64,000 nt of DNA from Caballeronia jiangsuensis (GTDB taxonomy: Bacteria; Pseudomonadota; Gammaproteobacteria; Burkholderiales; Burkholderiaceae), in NCBI GenBank assembly GCA_000648925.1, contig JFHF01000002.1, positions 248,001-312,000 of the forward strand, in the 5' to 3' direction. The notes beneath the pieces are model-generated. The model ran no database searches. It was not told the DNA's origin and was given only the letters and a program-made list of their open reading frames with translations. The stretch's first letter is position 1. The number at the start of each line of letters is the position of its first letter. A program made the position numbers and the translations under genes. Below, piece by piece: positions 1 through 9,278 of the stretch.

Positions 1-1039
1 CCTTGTCGTGCGCCCACGCGGGCACGAGCGCGCCGGTGCCCACTTCGGTCATGCCGAAGCCTTCGCGTGCGATCACATTGAAGCGCGTCTGCACTTCCTC
101 GCGCTTCTCGCGTGTCCAGCCATAGATGCTGACGTACTTGAGGCTGACCTCGGCATCGCGCGGACTGCGTGGATACTGGCTCAGCGCAGGCTCCGGAAAA
201 ATGCAGTAGTGAATGCGATAGTCGATCAGCCACGACATGAAGCGCGACAGACTCATGCGCTCCGCGATATACGCGGTGCCGCCGAGCTTGAGCGTCATGA
301 GGAACTGCCACATCGGGTCCATATAGAAGAACGGCGCCCATATCAGCACGTTCTCGATGCCCGCCTCCGGCCCGCGCCGATGCCGCGCCGCGCCGTGGCA
401 ATGGATCATCCAGTAATCGTGGCTCAGCATGCAGCCCTTCGGAAAGCCCGTGGTGCCCGAGGTGTATTGCAGGTTCAGCAGGTCGTCGCGCGACACCGGG
501 CTCGCGGGCGTGAACCCGGCGTCGCCTGCATCGACGAGCGTCTGCCATTGCAGCGGATGATCGCTCTCGCCGCTCACGATCACGCGCTCCCACGCAAGGA
601 GGCCGGGCAGCGCCGGCGCGCCGGCGAGGAGCGGCACGAAGGCGGCGTCGATCACGAGATATTGCGCGTCGGCGTCGGTGAGCACGAAGGTCATCTCGTC
701 GAGCGTGTATGCGGTGTTCACGGGCACCATCACCGCGCCGATGCGTCCGAGCGCGATCCACGTGATCGGAAACTCGGGCGTGTTCTTCAGCATCAGTGCG
801 ACATGACAGCCCTTGCGAATGCCGCGCCTGACGAGCGAATCCGCGAGTTGCGACGCGGCGCGATCGATCTGCGCATAGGTCATGCTGATGCCGCGCTCGA
901 ACCACACGGCGGCGGTCCTGTCGCCATGCAACGCCGCCTGTTCGCTGACGAACGCGCCGAGCGATTCGGGCAGGGCAAGTTGCTCCTGACGTTTTCGACG
1001 GGCGAGCTCATCCGCCACGGTCGGGGACTGTGTTGTCAT
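1..1039 (-). CDS. AMP-forming acyl-CoA ligase, N-terminal part (cut by window edge)
   Basis: Adenylate-forming ligase of the acyl-CoA synthetase family. It should activate a carboxylic acid through an acyl-adenylate to a CoA thioester in the cytoplasm; the substrate is unknown. The 346 visible residues carry the nucleotide-binding motif QYTSGTTGFPKG near residue 190 and the GMTEVG motif near residue 330, just before the edge. The C-terminal mobile domain lies outside. The start ATG at 1039 follows GGAGA with 6 bases of spacing. It is the last visible gene of a leftward run beginning with the aldehyde dehydrogenase, 58 bases after the ABC ATPase gene, so it probably handles an acid made by that pathway (inference). 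Confidence 0.88.
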   Translation of the reverse strand, partial: MTTQSPTVADELARRKRQEQLALPESLGAFVSEQAALHGDRTAAVWFERGISMTYAQIDRAASQLADSLVRRGIRKGCHVALMLKNTPEFPITWIALGRIGAVMVPVNTAYTLDEMTFVLTDADAQYLVIDAAFVPLLAGAPALPGLLAWERVIVSGESDHPLQWQTLVDAGDAGFTPASPVSRDDLLNLQYTSGTTGFPKGCMLSHDYWMIHCHGAARHRRGPEAGIENVLIWAPFFYMDPMWQFLMTLKLGGTAYIAERMSLSRFMSWLIDYRIHYCIFPEPALSQYPRSPRDAEVSLKYVSIYGWTREKREEVQTRFNVIAREGFGMTEVGTGALVPAWAHDK

Positions 1040-1097
1040 GCTGTTCTCCAGAAACTGTCGGGCCCCGGCGAGCGAGGCGCGCACGATGATGCGGGTG

Positions 1098-2204
1098 TCA
1101 GTCCTGCAGGATCATCTGGCAATCTTCCGGCGCCCAGTCGAGCAGGACGGGCGCGCCGCGCACATGCGCCGCGGGCCTGCGATTGCCCTGCTGCTGCACG
1201 ACGATCCGCGTATCGCCGAAGAGCTTCACGTGATGCCGCACCACGCTGCCGAGCGTGATCGAATCTTCCAGCGTGCCGGCGTGACGCCTGCCGTCGGCGA
1301 TGGCGTTGTCGAGCGCGAGGTCCGTCATTTCCGGCGCGGGCTCCATGCGCACGCTTTCCGGCCGCACCAGCAGCTTGACCGCCGTGCCGCGCGCGATGCC
1401 CGGCGGGCTCATCGCGGCATGCAGCATGCCGAGCGGCGTCGAGACGATCGCATGCGGGCCCGCGTTGTCCTGCACCGTGCCCGCGATGAGATTCGCCGTG
1501 CCGATGAAGCTCGCCGCGAACACGGTGCGCGGCGAGCGATAGAGTTCGTCGGGCGTCGCGATCTGCTCGACGCGCCCCTGATTCATCAGCACGATGCGAT
1601 CGGACATCGACAGTGCTTCGTCCTGATCGTGCGTGACGTTGAGCATCGTGATGCCGAGTTCGGCATGCAGGCGGCGAATCTCGAACTGCATCTGCTCGCG
1701 CAGCTTCTTGTCGAGCGCGCCGAGCGGTTCATCGAGCAGGATCAACGCGGGGTTGTAGACGATGCAGCGCGCGAGCGACACGCGCTGCTGCTGCCCGCCC
1801 GACAATTCCTTCGGCTTGCGCGCGCCGATGTCGGGCAGGCGCACCATGTCGAGCACATCCTTCACCTTGCGGCGGATCTCGTCCTTCGGCAGCTTGCGCA
1901 CGCGCAGCGGGAACGCGATGTTGTCGAACACGCTCATGTGGGGCATCAGCGCATAGTTCTGGAACACCATCCCGAGACCGCGCGCGCTCGGCGGCGCATC
2001 GGTGATATCGACGCCGCGCACGAAGATCCTTCCCGACGACGGATTCACCATGCCGGCAATCAGATTGAGCAGCGTGGTCTTGCCCGAGCCGCTCGGCCCG
2101 AGCAGCGTGACGAACTCGCCCTGCTTCACGCTGAAGTCGAGCGGCGCGAGCGCCTGCACCGCGCCGTAACGCCGCGAGACCTGTTTCAGTTCGATCATGT
2201 TCAT
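1098..2204 (-). CDS. ABC transporter ATP-binding protein, spermidine/putrescine (PotA) type
   Basis: Cytoplasmic ATPase of an importer for a polyamine-like cation or related small solute. The 368 residues show Walker A GPSGSGKTT (about 36-44), Q-loop, signature LSGGQQQR (about 134), Walker B LILLDEPLGALD (about 155), the switch histidine in VTHDQDEA, and a C-terminal TOBE-type domain. This length and layout are normal for PotA/FbpC proteins. The two permease genes and the binding-protein gene lie upstream in the same run, separated from it by an FAD oxidoreductase gene. The transported substrate cannot be read from the sequence. Confidence 0.93.
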   Translation of the reverse strand: MNMIELKQVSRRYGAVQALAPLDFSVKQGEFVTLLGPSGSGKTTLLNLIAGMVNPSSGRIFVRGVDITDAPPSARGLGMVFQNYALMPHMSVFDNIAFPLRVRKLPKDEIRRKVKDVLDMVRLPDIGARKPKELSGGQQQRVSLARCIVYNPALILLDEPLGALDKKLREQMQFEIRRLHAELGITMLNVTHDQDEALSMSDRIVLMNQGRVEQIATPDELYRSPRTVFAASFIGTANLIAGTVQDNAGPHAIVSTPLGMLHAAMSPPGIARGTAVKLLVRPESVRMEPAPEMTDLALDNAIADGRRHAGTLEDSITLGSVVRHHVKLFGDTRIVVQQQGNRRPAAHVRGAPVLLDWAPEDCQMILQD

Positions 2205-2228
2205 GGTTCGATCAAGCTCCCGTTCGCG

Positions 2229-3818
2229 TCAACGCCGCTCGCCGCGCATCACGACCTGCGCTGCATTGTGCCCAGGCACACCGGTGACGCCGCCACCCGG
2301 ATGCACCGAAGCACCGCATTGATAAAGGCCCCTGACCGGCGTGCGATAGTCCGCCGCGCCCTGTACCGGCCGCCTGAAGAAAATCTGGTCCGCGCTGAGT
2401 TCGCCGTGATGCACATGTCCGCCCGGCAGCGCGAAGATGCGCTCCAGATCGACGGGCGACAGCACCTGTGCATCGTCGATGCACTCGCGTATGTCGGGCG
2501 CGTGCGCGGCGAGCGTATCGAGCACGATGTCGTACAGACGCTCGCGCCGGGTGTCCCACGAGCCTTCACGCAGCGCATACGGCGCGTGCTGGCCGAAGAT
2601 GCTCATCAGATGCTTGCCAGCCGGCGCGACGCTCGGATCGACCGCGCTCGGCGTCATGACCACGAGCGGCGGATGCGGCGAAATCTCGCCGTACTTCGCG
2701 GCGTCCCATGCGCGTTCGAGATACTCGACCGATGGCCCGATCCGCACCTGCGCGGGATAGGCGAAGCCCGCCGCGTCCGGATCGAAGTCCGTGAAGGCAG
2801 GCAGCCGCCTGAGCGCGAGATTGACCTTGAAGGCGGTCGAGCGATCGCGTATGTGCGCGACGCGCGCCAGGAACTCGGGCGCCACGTGTTCGGCCTTCAC
2901 GAGCTGCTGGAACAGCACCTTGGTCGCGACGTTCGATATCACGCAACCGGCCTCGATGTGCTCGCCCGATACGAGCCGCACGCCTCGCGCCCGCTCGCCT
3001 TCGATCAGCACTTCGGCGACCGGCGCATCGCAGCGCACTTCCATGCCGTGCGCCTTGCCCGACGCCGCGATCGCATCGGAAATCGAGCCCATGCCGCCGC
3101 GCACGAAGCCCGCCGGTCCCGCGTTCGTCGCATGGTCGCGAATGAAGCCGCGCAGCAGCACGTAGGCCGATCCCGGCGAACAGATGCTCGTGGCCGCGCC
3201 GCCGCACGATGCATAGAAGCCCAGCGCGGTGATCATCTCGTCGGACTCGAACCAGCGCGCGAGAAAATCGCGCGCCGAGAGCGTGAGAACGTCGTAGAGA
3301 TCGTAGAACTGCGCGCCGAGGTCACGGAAACGCCAGGCGAAGCCGAGCAGCTTGCTGCGCGCGGCGAGCGCATGGTCGGCGGGATCGGGCGGCGTTTCCC
3401 ACAGCATCTCCGACACCACCTTGCCGAGCTTCGTCATGTGCGCGCGGTATCTGCCGTAGGCGTCGGCGTCGGCCGGACTGAAGCGCGCGATATCGGCGTG
3501 CAGACGCTCGCCATCCGCGCGAAACATGAGGCTGCGCCCCTCGCCGTACAGATGCAGCATCGGCGGCGGCACGATGATCTCGTAGCCGTACTTCGCCAGC
3601 TCCAGTTCCTCGATGATGCGCGGTTGCAGCAGCGCCATCGTGTAGGACGCCGTCGACACGCGATAACCCGGCCACACGGCCTCGCTGACAGCCGCGCCGC
3701 CCGCGATCCCGCGCCGCTCCAGCAAACACACACGAAGTCCCTTGCGCGCGAGATACGCGCCGCACACGAGGCCGTTGTGTCCCGCACCGATGATCACCGC
3801 GTCGTACTTTTTCGCCAT
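2229..3818 (-). CDS. FAD-dependent oxidoreductase, phytoene-desaturase/CrtI-like
   Basis: Flavoprotein of 529 residues with the N-terminal dinucleotide motif VIIGAGHNGLVCG (about 8-20) and the C-terminal FAD-contact segment GASVHPGGGVTGVPGHN, both typical of the CrtI-like NAD(P)/FAD oxidoreductases that include amine and carotenoid dehydrogenases. There is no signal peptide, so it is cytoplasmic. It sits inside the ABC operon, 15 bases after a permease and 24 bases before the ATPase gene. With an aldehyde dehydrogenase in the same operon, oxidation of an imported amine to an aldehyde is a reasonable guess, but the substrate is not established. Confidence 0.88.
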   Translation of the reverse strand: MAKKYDAVIIGAGHNGLVCGAYLARKGLRVCLLERRGIAGGAAVSEAVWPGYRVSTASYTMALLQPRIIEELELAKYGYEIIVPPPMLHLYGEGRSLMFRADGERLHADIARFSPADADAYGRYRAHMTKLGKVVSEMLWETPPDPADHALAARSKLLGFAWRFRDLGAQFYDLYDVLTLSARDFLARWFESDEMITALGFYASCGGAATSICSPGSAYVLLRGFIRDHATNAGPAGFVRGGMGSISDAIAASGKAHGMEVRCDAPVAEVLIEGERARGVRLVSGEHIEAGCVISNVATKVLFQQLVKAEHVAPEFLARVAHIRDRSTAFKVNLALRRLPAFTDFDPDAAGFAYPAQVRIGPSVEYLERAWDAAKYGEISPHPPLVVMTPSAVDPSVAPAGKHLMSIFGQHAPYALREGSWDTRRERLYDIVLDTLAAHAPDIRECIDDAQVLSPVDLERIFALPGGHVHHGELSADQIFFRRPVQGAADYRTPVRGLYQCGASVHPGGGVTGVPGHNAAQVVMRGERR

Positions 3819-3833
3819 GTTCGTGTCGATTCG

Positions 3834-4688
3834 TTATTGATCGGCGGACCGGTCGCGGCGCTGCAAGGCCATGATGCCGAGACAGGCGACGAGCGAGATC
3901 AGCGTGAGCATCGTCGAGACGGCCGCGAGCACGGGCGACACTTCCCAGCGGATCGCGCTGTACATCTTCACCGGAAGCGTCGTGGTCTGCGGGCCGGAGA
4001 TGAAGTACGCGACCACGACTTCATCGAACGACAGCAGGAACGCGAACAGCACGCTCACCGCCACCGATGCGCGAATCTGCGGCAACACCACCTGAAAGAA
4101 GATGCGCACGCGGCTCGCGCCCATCACCAGCGCGACGGCTTCGAGCGACGCGTCCGCGTGACGCAGCCCCGAGCCCACCGCGATGACGACGAACGGCACG
4201 ACCAGCACCGCATGAGCGAGCGCCAGCCCCCACACCGTATTGACGAGCGCGAGCGCCGAGAACTGCTTGTAGATGCCGAGCCCGAGCACGACGACGGGCA
4301 CGAGCATCGGCGTGATCGCGAGCGATTCGAGCACGCGCTTGCCCGGAAAGCGGCCGCGTGCGAGCGCATAGGCGCCGGGCACGCCGACCGCGATCGAGAT
4401 GGCCGATGCGAGCAGCGCGACCATCACGCTCGTCACGCACGCGCCCCACCATGCCGGATCGGACAGGAACTGCGCGAACAGCGCGAGCGAGAAGGTCTTC
4501 GGCGGAAAGCTCAGCTCGCTGCCGCCGCCGAAGGAGATCGGCACGATCACGAGGCTCGGCAGCAACAGGAACAGATAGCCGCACCATCCGCCGACGGACC
4601 CGAGCACGCGCAGCGCGCCGCGCCAGTCGCGGCGCTTCGTCTCGGGTTTCGCGTAGCTATTGCTCACGCGGGTAACGGTATCGATCAT
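3834..4688 (-). CDS. ABC transporter permease, PotC-like
   Basis: Inner-membrane permease of 284 residues with about six hydrophobic segments and the EAA-loop region MGASRVRIFFQVVLPQI that docks on the ATPase. The start ATG at 4688 overlaps the stop of the preceding permease by four bases (ATGA at 4685-4688), indicating translational coupling. A longer upstream extension of this frame runs antiparallel to no known domain and is not used. It forms a heterodimeric channel with the 4685-5518 product. Confidence 0.92.
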   Translation of the reverse strand: MIDTVTRVSNSYAKPETKRRDWRGALRVLGSVGGWCGYLFLLLPSLVIVPISFGGGSELSFPPKTFSLALFAQFLSDPAWWGACVTSVMVALLASAISIAVGVPGAYALARGRFPGKRVLESLAITPMLVPVVVLGLGIYKQFSALALVNTVWGLALAHAVLVVPFVVIAVGSGLRHADASLEAVALVMGASRVRIFFQVVLPQIRASVAVSVLFAFLLSFDEVVVAYFISGPQTTTLPVKMYSAIRWEVSPVLAAVSTMLTLISLVACLGIMALQRRDRSADQ

Positions 4689-5518
4689 GCGAGCGCCTCC
4701 CTGCCCTGCTGCACGCGTCCGAGCATGGCGATGAGCACGGCCGAGATCGCGAGCAGCATCATCGCGATGGATGCCGCGAGCGTCCAGTCGAGCGTCTGCC
4801 GCGTATAGAAATCGACGAGGTTGGCGAGCATCATGTCGCGTGGACCGCCCAAAAGCGCCGGCGTGATGTACATGCCCATGGAAAGCGTGAGGCACATCAG
4901 CACGCCCGCGATCACGCCGGGCATCGACAGCGGCAGCGTGATGCGCGCGAAGATCATCCACGGTCCCGCGCCCATCAGCTCGGCGGCGAACTTGAGATTG
5001 CGGTTCTGCGTCGTCAGGCTCGTGAGGATGGGCAGTACCATGAAGGGCAGCAGGTAATTGGTCATGCCGATCACGACGCCCGTACGGTTGAATATCAGAT
5101 CGGGATGCCACGCATCGCCCGACAGCCAGCCCGCCAGCTTCGCCACGATGCCCGCGCTGCCGAGCACCACCGTGAACGCATAGCTTTTCACGAGAATGCT
5201 GGTCCAGAAAGGCAGCATGACCATGACGAGATACGGCGCGCGTTTGGACGACGGCAAACGCGCGAGATGCAGCGCGACGATGTAACCGAGCACGAGGCTC
5301 GTCGATGTGGCGAGCGCGCTGATGGTGAGCGTGTTGGCGAGCACGCGATGAATCAGCGCGCTCGTCAGAACCTGTTCGTAGCCGCGCAGCGTGAACGCGT
5401 GCTCCCAGACGCTCGACCAGCCGACCACGCCAAGCGGCCAGAGGAAGAACACCGCCAGCAGCGCATACAGCGGCAACAGCATCACGACGACGGCCTTCAG
5501 GTTCAGCGTGTAGTTCAT
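4685..5518 (-). CDS. ABC transporter permease, PotB-like
   Basis: Inner-membrane permease, 277 residues, about six transmembrane segments starting near residue 10, and an EAA-type loop (AAELMGAGPWMIFARITLP). The usual PotB length is matched. It lies 19 bases after the binding-protein gene and is coupled by a 4-base overlap to the second permease. Family assignment to spermidine/putrescine-type (2-TMS-group) permeases is firm; the solute is not. Confidence 0.92.
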   Translation of the reverse strand: MNYTLNLKAVVVMLLPLYALLAVFFLWPLGVVGWSSVWEHAFTLRGYEQVLTSALIHRVLANTLTISALATSTSLVLGYIVALHLARLPSSKRAPYLVMVMLPFWTSILVKSYAFTVVLGSAGIVAKLAGWLSGDAWHPDLIFNRTGVVIGMTNYLLPFMVLPILTSLTTQNRNLKFAAELMGAGPWMIFARITLPLSMPGVIAGVLMCLTLSMGMYITPALLGGPRDMMLANLVDFYTRQTLDWTLAASIAMMLLAISAVLIAMLGRVQQGREALA

Positions 5519-5537
5519 CGCGCGCGCTCCGTTTCGG

Positions 5538-6614
5538 TTACGTCAGCATCCACGTCGTGAAGCGGTTCTGCAGCGCATCGTAGTGATCGCCCCACCATTG
5601 ATCGTCGATGACGATGCTGTTCTTGTCATGCATGTCCGGCATGCGCGCCTTCGCGGCGGCGGAGACGAGCGGCATCGCAGCCGCGACATTCGGCGCGAAT
5701 TCCACCATCTCGCAGAACGCCGCCTGACGGTCCGGGCGCAGACAGAACGCCACGTACTGCATCGCGGCGCGGGTGTTCTTGCCGTACTTCGGCACCGCGA
5801 GATATTCGAGGCTGTTGAGCGTCTGCTTCATCGACATCTGGATCGAGGTGCCCGCGCGCTGCGCCGGCAAGACGCGGCTGAGATACGTGTAGGTGAAATC
5901 GAGCTCGTTGCTCGCGATGAGCGTCACGGTCTCGGGCGTCGTCTCGATCCACTTGCGCACCGCGGGCTTGATGCGGTCCATCGCCTTGAACGCGCGTTCG
6001 ACATCGAGCGGATAGAGCTTGTCGGGCGCGACGCCGTCGGCGAGCAAGGCCATCTCCAGGTTTTCGCTCACGCGCGGACGCAGCCCGCGCCGGCCCGGAA
6101 ACGCCTTCACGTCCCAGAACTCGGCATAGGTCGTCGGCGGCTTGCTGCTGCGTTTCGGATCGAAGCCGATGCCGCCCGCATACGAATACGTGCCGACGAA
6201 ATCCGCGCCGGTCTTCGTGATCAGTCCATCCACCTTGACGATGGCCGGATCGAGCTTCTCCCACATGCCCTGGCGCGAGCCCGCGACGATCTGCGGCCCG
6301 ATGCTGTCGAACACGTCCCACGACACGTTCTTCGATTCGACCTGCACCTTCATGCGCGCGAGGTCCGCGCTGTTGACGAGATTCACCGCGATGCCGGTTT
6401 CCTTCGTGAACGGTTCGGCGAACGCGCCGCGAATCGCGGTTTCGTAAGCGCCGCCCCAGCATGTCACGCTGATGCTCTTCGACTGCGCGCGCACGATGGC
6501 CGGCGCGCCCAGCAGCGCCGCGCCCGCGAGCGCGCCTGCCTGCATGAGAAAGCCGCGCCGCGAGCGCGACGAGGTATCGGATACGGTTGCGACTGCGACA
6601 TCGGGCGTTTTCAT
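5538..6614 (-). CDS. Tat-exported extracellular solute-binding protein, PotD-like
   Basis: Periplasmic receptor (358 residues) that delivers the solute to the permeases. The N-terminus has a twin-arginine signal: SRRGFLM followed by a hydrophobic Ala-rich stretch and cleavage near APAIVRAQS (about residue 43). The mature part has the SBP_bac (PotD/YdcS) style beginning ISVTCWGGAYETAIRGAF. It is the first transport gene of the operon, 40 bases after the aldehyde dehydrogenase gene. Tat export would mean it folds in the cytoplasm before secretion, seen in some polyamine/ABC receptors. Confidence 0.92.
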   Translation of the reverse strand: MKTPDVAVATVSDTSSRSRRGFLMQAGALAGAALLGAPAIVRAQSKSISVTCWGGAYETAIRGAFAEPFTKETGIAVNLVNSADLARMKVQVESKNVSWDVFDSIGPQIVAGSRQGMWEKLDPAIVKVDGLITKTGADFVGTYSYAGGIGFDPKRSSKPPTTYAEFWDVKAFPGRRGLRPRVSENLEMALLADGVAPDKLYPLDVERAFKAMDRIKPAVRKWIETTPETVTLIASNELDFTYTYLSRVLPAQRAGTSIQMSMKQTLNSLEYLAVPKYGKNTRAAMQYVAFCLRPDRQAAFCEMVEFAPNVAAAMPLVSAAAKARMPDMHDKNSIVIDDQWWGDHYDALQNRFTTWMLT

Positions 6615-6654
6615 GGTGGTCTCCGTGACTGCGCGAGAGGTTAGGAGCGATGCA

Positions 6655-8148
6655 TCATCCGGCGATCCAGATCGCCTTCCAGTCCATGTATTTATCGAAG
6701 GCGTGCATCGACTTGTCGCGGCCGAAGCCGGATTGCTTGAAGCCGCCGAACGGCGAGGACATGGTGCCGCGATCGAAGCAGTTGACCCATACGACGCCCG
6801 CCTTCAGTTGCCGCGACACTTGCTGCGCCCGCGCGACGTTCGACGTCCAGACGGCGGCGGCAAGTCCGTAGATGGTGTCGTTGGCGATGCGCACCGCTTC
6901 TTCCGGCGACTCCACCGTGATCGCCGAGAGCACCGGCCCGAAGATCTCTTCGCGCGCGATGCGCATGTCATTACTGACGCGATCGAACACGGTCGGCTCG
7001 ATGAAATAGCCGCCCGATTCGGGCCGCGCCGCCCTTCCGCCCGCGATGATGCGCGCCCCGTCGGCGCGACCCGCATCGATATGCGACATCACCGATTCGT
7101 GCTGCGTCCGGCTGACGATCGCGCCCATCTTCGTGGCCGGATCGAGCGGATCGCCGGGCACCAGTTCGCGCGCGATGGCGGCCACCTTGTCGAGCAGTTC
7201 GTCACGCACGGCGGCATGCACGATGAGACGCGAGCCCGCATTGCAGACCTGTCCGCTGTTGCCGAAGATGCCGGCGGCGACGGCGCGTGCGGCGGCATCG
7301 AGATCGGGACAATCGTCGAGCACGATATGCGGGCTCTTGCCTCCGCATTCGAGACCGACTCGCTTGATGTTGGACTGACCCGAGTACTGCATGAAGAGCT
7401 TGCCGACCGCCGTCGAGCCGGTGAAGCCGACCGCATCGACATCCATATGCAGGCCGAGCGCGCGGCCCGCTGTCTCGCCATAACCGGGCACGACGTTGAG
7501 CACGCCGGGCGGCAGGCCCGCTTCCATCGCCAGCGCGGCGATGCGGATCGCGGTGAGCGGCGACTGCTCGGCGGGCTTTAGCACCACCGAGTTGCCCGAC
7601 GCGAGCGCGGGGCCGAGCTTCCAGCTCGCCATCGACAGCGGATAGTTCCACGGCACCACGGCCGCGACCACGCCGAGCGGCTCGCGCACGATCATCGTGG
7701 TCATGTCGGGCGCGGCGGGCGCGGTTTCGCCGTAGAGCTTGTCGATGGCCTCGCCGTACCACTGGATGCAGGTCGCCGAGCTGACGATGTCGCCGTTATA
7801 GGCATTCGCGATCGGTTTGCCGACGTCGAGCGATTCGAGCAGCGCCAGCTCCTCGCGATGCTCCATGATCGACTGCGCGAACTTGAGCATGACCGCCTTG
7901 CGTTCGGCGGGCGCGCGGCGCGACCACACGCCGGCTTCGAATGCGCGGCGCGCGCTGGCGACGGCCACATCGACATCTTCCTTGTCGCACTCCGCGATCT
8001 GCGCGATCGTGCGGCCCGTCGCGGGATCGATCGTCGCGAAGGTCTTGCCCGATAGCGCGGGCACGTAGCGTCCGTCGATGAACGCACGGCCTTCTGGCCG
8101 GATCTCCTGCGCGCGGGCGCGCCACACCGATGCGTCGGGAATGCTCAC
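6655..8148 (-). CDS. NAD(P)-dependent aldehyde dehydrogenase
   Basis: Aldehyde dehydrogenase superfamily enzyme of 497 residues oxidising an aldehyde to the acid. Visible landmarks are the NAD-binding GFTGSTAVGK, the general-base glutamate in GLECGGKSPH, the catalytic cysteine in GNSGQVCNAGSR, and the C-terminal PFGGFKQSGFGRD. The closest family I recognise by eye is the PuuC/BetB group acting on aminoaldehydes. As first gene of the operon that also encodes a PotABCD-like importer, an FAD oxidase and an acyl-CoA ligase, it fits an import, oxidation, dehydrogenation and CoA-activation pathway (inference). Confidence 0.93.
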   Translation of the reverse strand: MSIPDASVWRARAQEIRPEGRAFIDGRYVPALSGKTFATIDPATGRTIAQIAECDKEDVDVAVASARRAFEAGVWSRRAPAERKAVMLKFAQSIMEHREELALLESLDVGKPIANAYNGDIVSSATCIQWYGEAIDKLYGETAPAAPDMTTMIVREPLGVVAAVVPWNYPLSMASWKLGPALASGNSVVLKPAEQSPLTAIRIAALAMEAGLPPGVLNVVPGYGETAGRALGLHMDVDAVGFTGSTAVGKLFMQYSGQSNIKRVGLECGGKSPHIVLDDCPDLDAAARAVAAGIFGNSGQVCNAGSRLIVHAAVRDELLDKVAAIARELVPGDPLDPATKMGAIVSRTQHESVMSHIDAGRADGARIIAGGRAARPESGGYFIEPTVFDRVSNDMRIAREEIFGPVLSAITVESPEEAVRIANDTIYGLAAAVWTSNVARAQQVSRQLKAGVVWVNCFDRGTMSSPFGGFKQSGFGRDKSMHAFDKYMDWKAIWIAG

Positions 8149-8209
8149 AGCAAAGCTCCTTGATGGATGAGTGGATTGCGTGCTTCCTCATGCGGTGAAC
8201 CCAGTGTAC

Positions 8210-8230
8210 GGTTTCAAATCCATGAAAACC
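8210..8230. promoter_or_regulatory. Inverted repeat between divergent ALDH operon and LysR gene
   Basis: GGTTTCA and TGAAAACC form a near-perfect inverted repeat with a 6-base centre, in the 140-base gap between the aldehyde dehydrogenase start (8148) and the LysR start (8289). It contains a T-N11-A core, the usual recognition pattern of LysR-type regulators. Assignment as the binding site of the adjacent LysR protein is inference. Confidence 0.5.
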
Positions 8231-8288
8231 AATACATTCTGCTAAGCTTGGTCCTGCCAGAAAGTTATACCCTTGCCGAGTCCAGCCC

Positions 8289-9182
8289 ATGCTCAAAGTG
8301 CGACATCTGGAGATCTTTCGTGCGGTCGTGAAGGCGGGGAGCGTTTCCGCCGCCGCGCGTCTGCTGTATGTGTCGCAGCCCGCCGTCACGAAGACGCTGC
8401 GCATGCTGGAAGAGGAAATCGGCCTCACCTTGTTTCTGCGCGTGAAGGGACGGCTCGTGTGCACGCCCGAGGCCGAGGCGATCCTGCCGGAAATCGAGCG
8501 GTTGTTCGGCAGCGTGCAGTCGATCGCGGAGACGGCGCGCGAGATCCAGCAAGGACAACGCGGCTCGATCCGCGTATCGACCGTGTCGATGCTCGCGACC
8601 ACCATCGTCGCGCGGGCGGTCGGCGAATTCCGCGAGACGCATCCCTATGTCGAATTCGATATTCGCGCGTTGCCGACGCGTCACGTCGTCGAGTACGTGA
8701 ACAACAATCAGGCGGACTTCGGCATTCTCGACGTGGCCGCGCCTTCGGGCACGCTGGAAGTGGAGGAGTTCTGCAGCGCGGAGTTGCGCTGCGTGATGCG
8801 AGCCGAACATCCTCTCGCGGCGCGCAAGATCATTACGCCCAAGATGCTCGACAAGGAGACACTCGCCACCTTCGGCGATGACACCCTGACGGGCTGGCGT
8901 CTTCGCGAGGCGTTCCGGGGGCAAGGCAGGATGTTCACGAGCGTGTTCGTGTCGAACAGTACGCCGGTACTGTGCGCGCTAGTGCGTGAGGCCAATGCGG
9001 TGGCGCTGGTCGATCCATTCGCGCTCGTGGGCCGTTCGTTCCCTGACCTGATCGCGCGGCGTTTCTCGCCCGCCGTGCCCGTCGAGCCGCGGTTCCTGTT
9101 TGCGCCTGGCCGGCCGCGCTCGGTGATCGTGAATCAGTTCGTGTCGCAACTCAAGAAGACCGCGGATCAGATGTCGGTCTAG
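8289..9182 (+). CDS. LysR-family transcriptional regulator
   Basis: DNA-binding regulator of 297 residues. An N-terminal winged helix-turn-helix (residues 1-60, with SVSAAARLLYVSQPAVTKTLRMLE) is followed by the periplasmic-binding-like effector domain, normal for the family. It is divergent from the leftward ABC/aldehyde dehydrogenase operon with a LysR-like inverted repeat in between, so it most likely controls that operon. The inducer is unknown. Confidence 0.93.
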   Translation: MLKVRHLEIFRAVVKAGSVSAAARLLYVSQPAVTKTLRMLEEEIGLTLFLRVKGRLVCTPEAEAILPEIERLFGSVQSIAETAREIQQGQRGSIRVSTVSMLATTIVARAVGEFRETHPYVEFDIRALPTRHVVEYVNNNQADFGILDVAAPSGTLEVEEFCSAELRCVMRAEHPLAARKIITPKMLDKETLATFGDDTLTGWRLREAFRGQGRMFTSVFVSNSTPVLCALVREANAVALVDPFALVGRSFPDLIARRFSPAVPVEPRFLFAPGRPRSVIVNQFVSQLKKTADQMSV

Positions 9183-9278
9183 CGACACAGGCGTTGCGGT
9201 TATTGTGCAGGTCGAAGCCTGGTGTCCTGTCGGTCAACCAGGCTATCGGCAGCAGGTGGCATCGTCGTGCCCTCGACG

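Noticed and set aside
1038..4808. Very long rightward reading frame (about 1,256 codons) opposite the ABC operon
   Set aside because: Arg/His-rich composition without any domain, antisense to four well-defined genes; a high-GC shadow frame.
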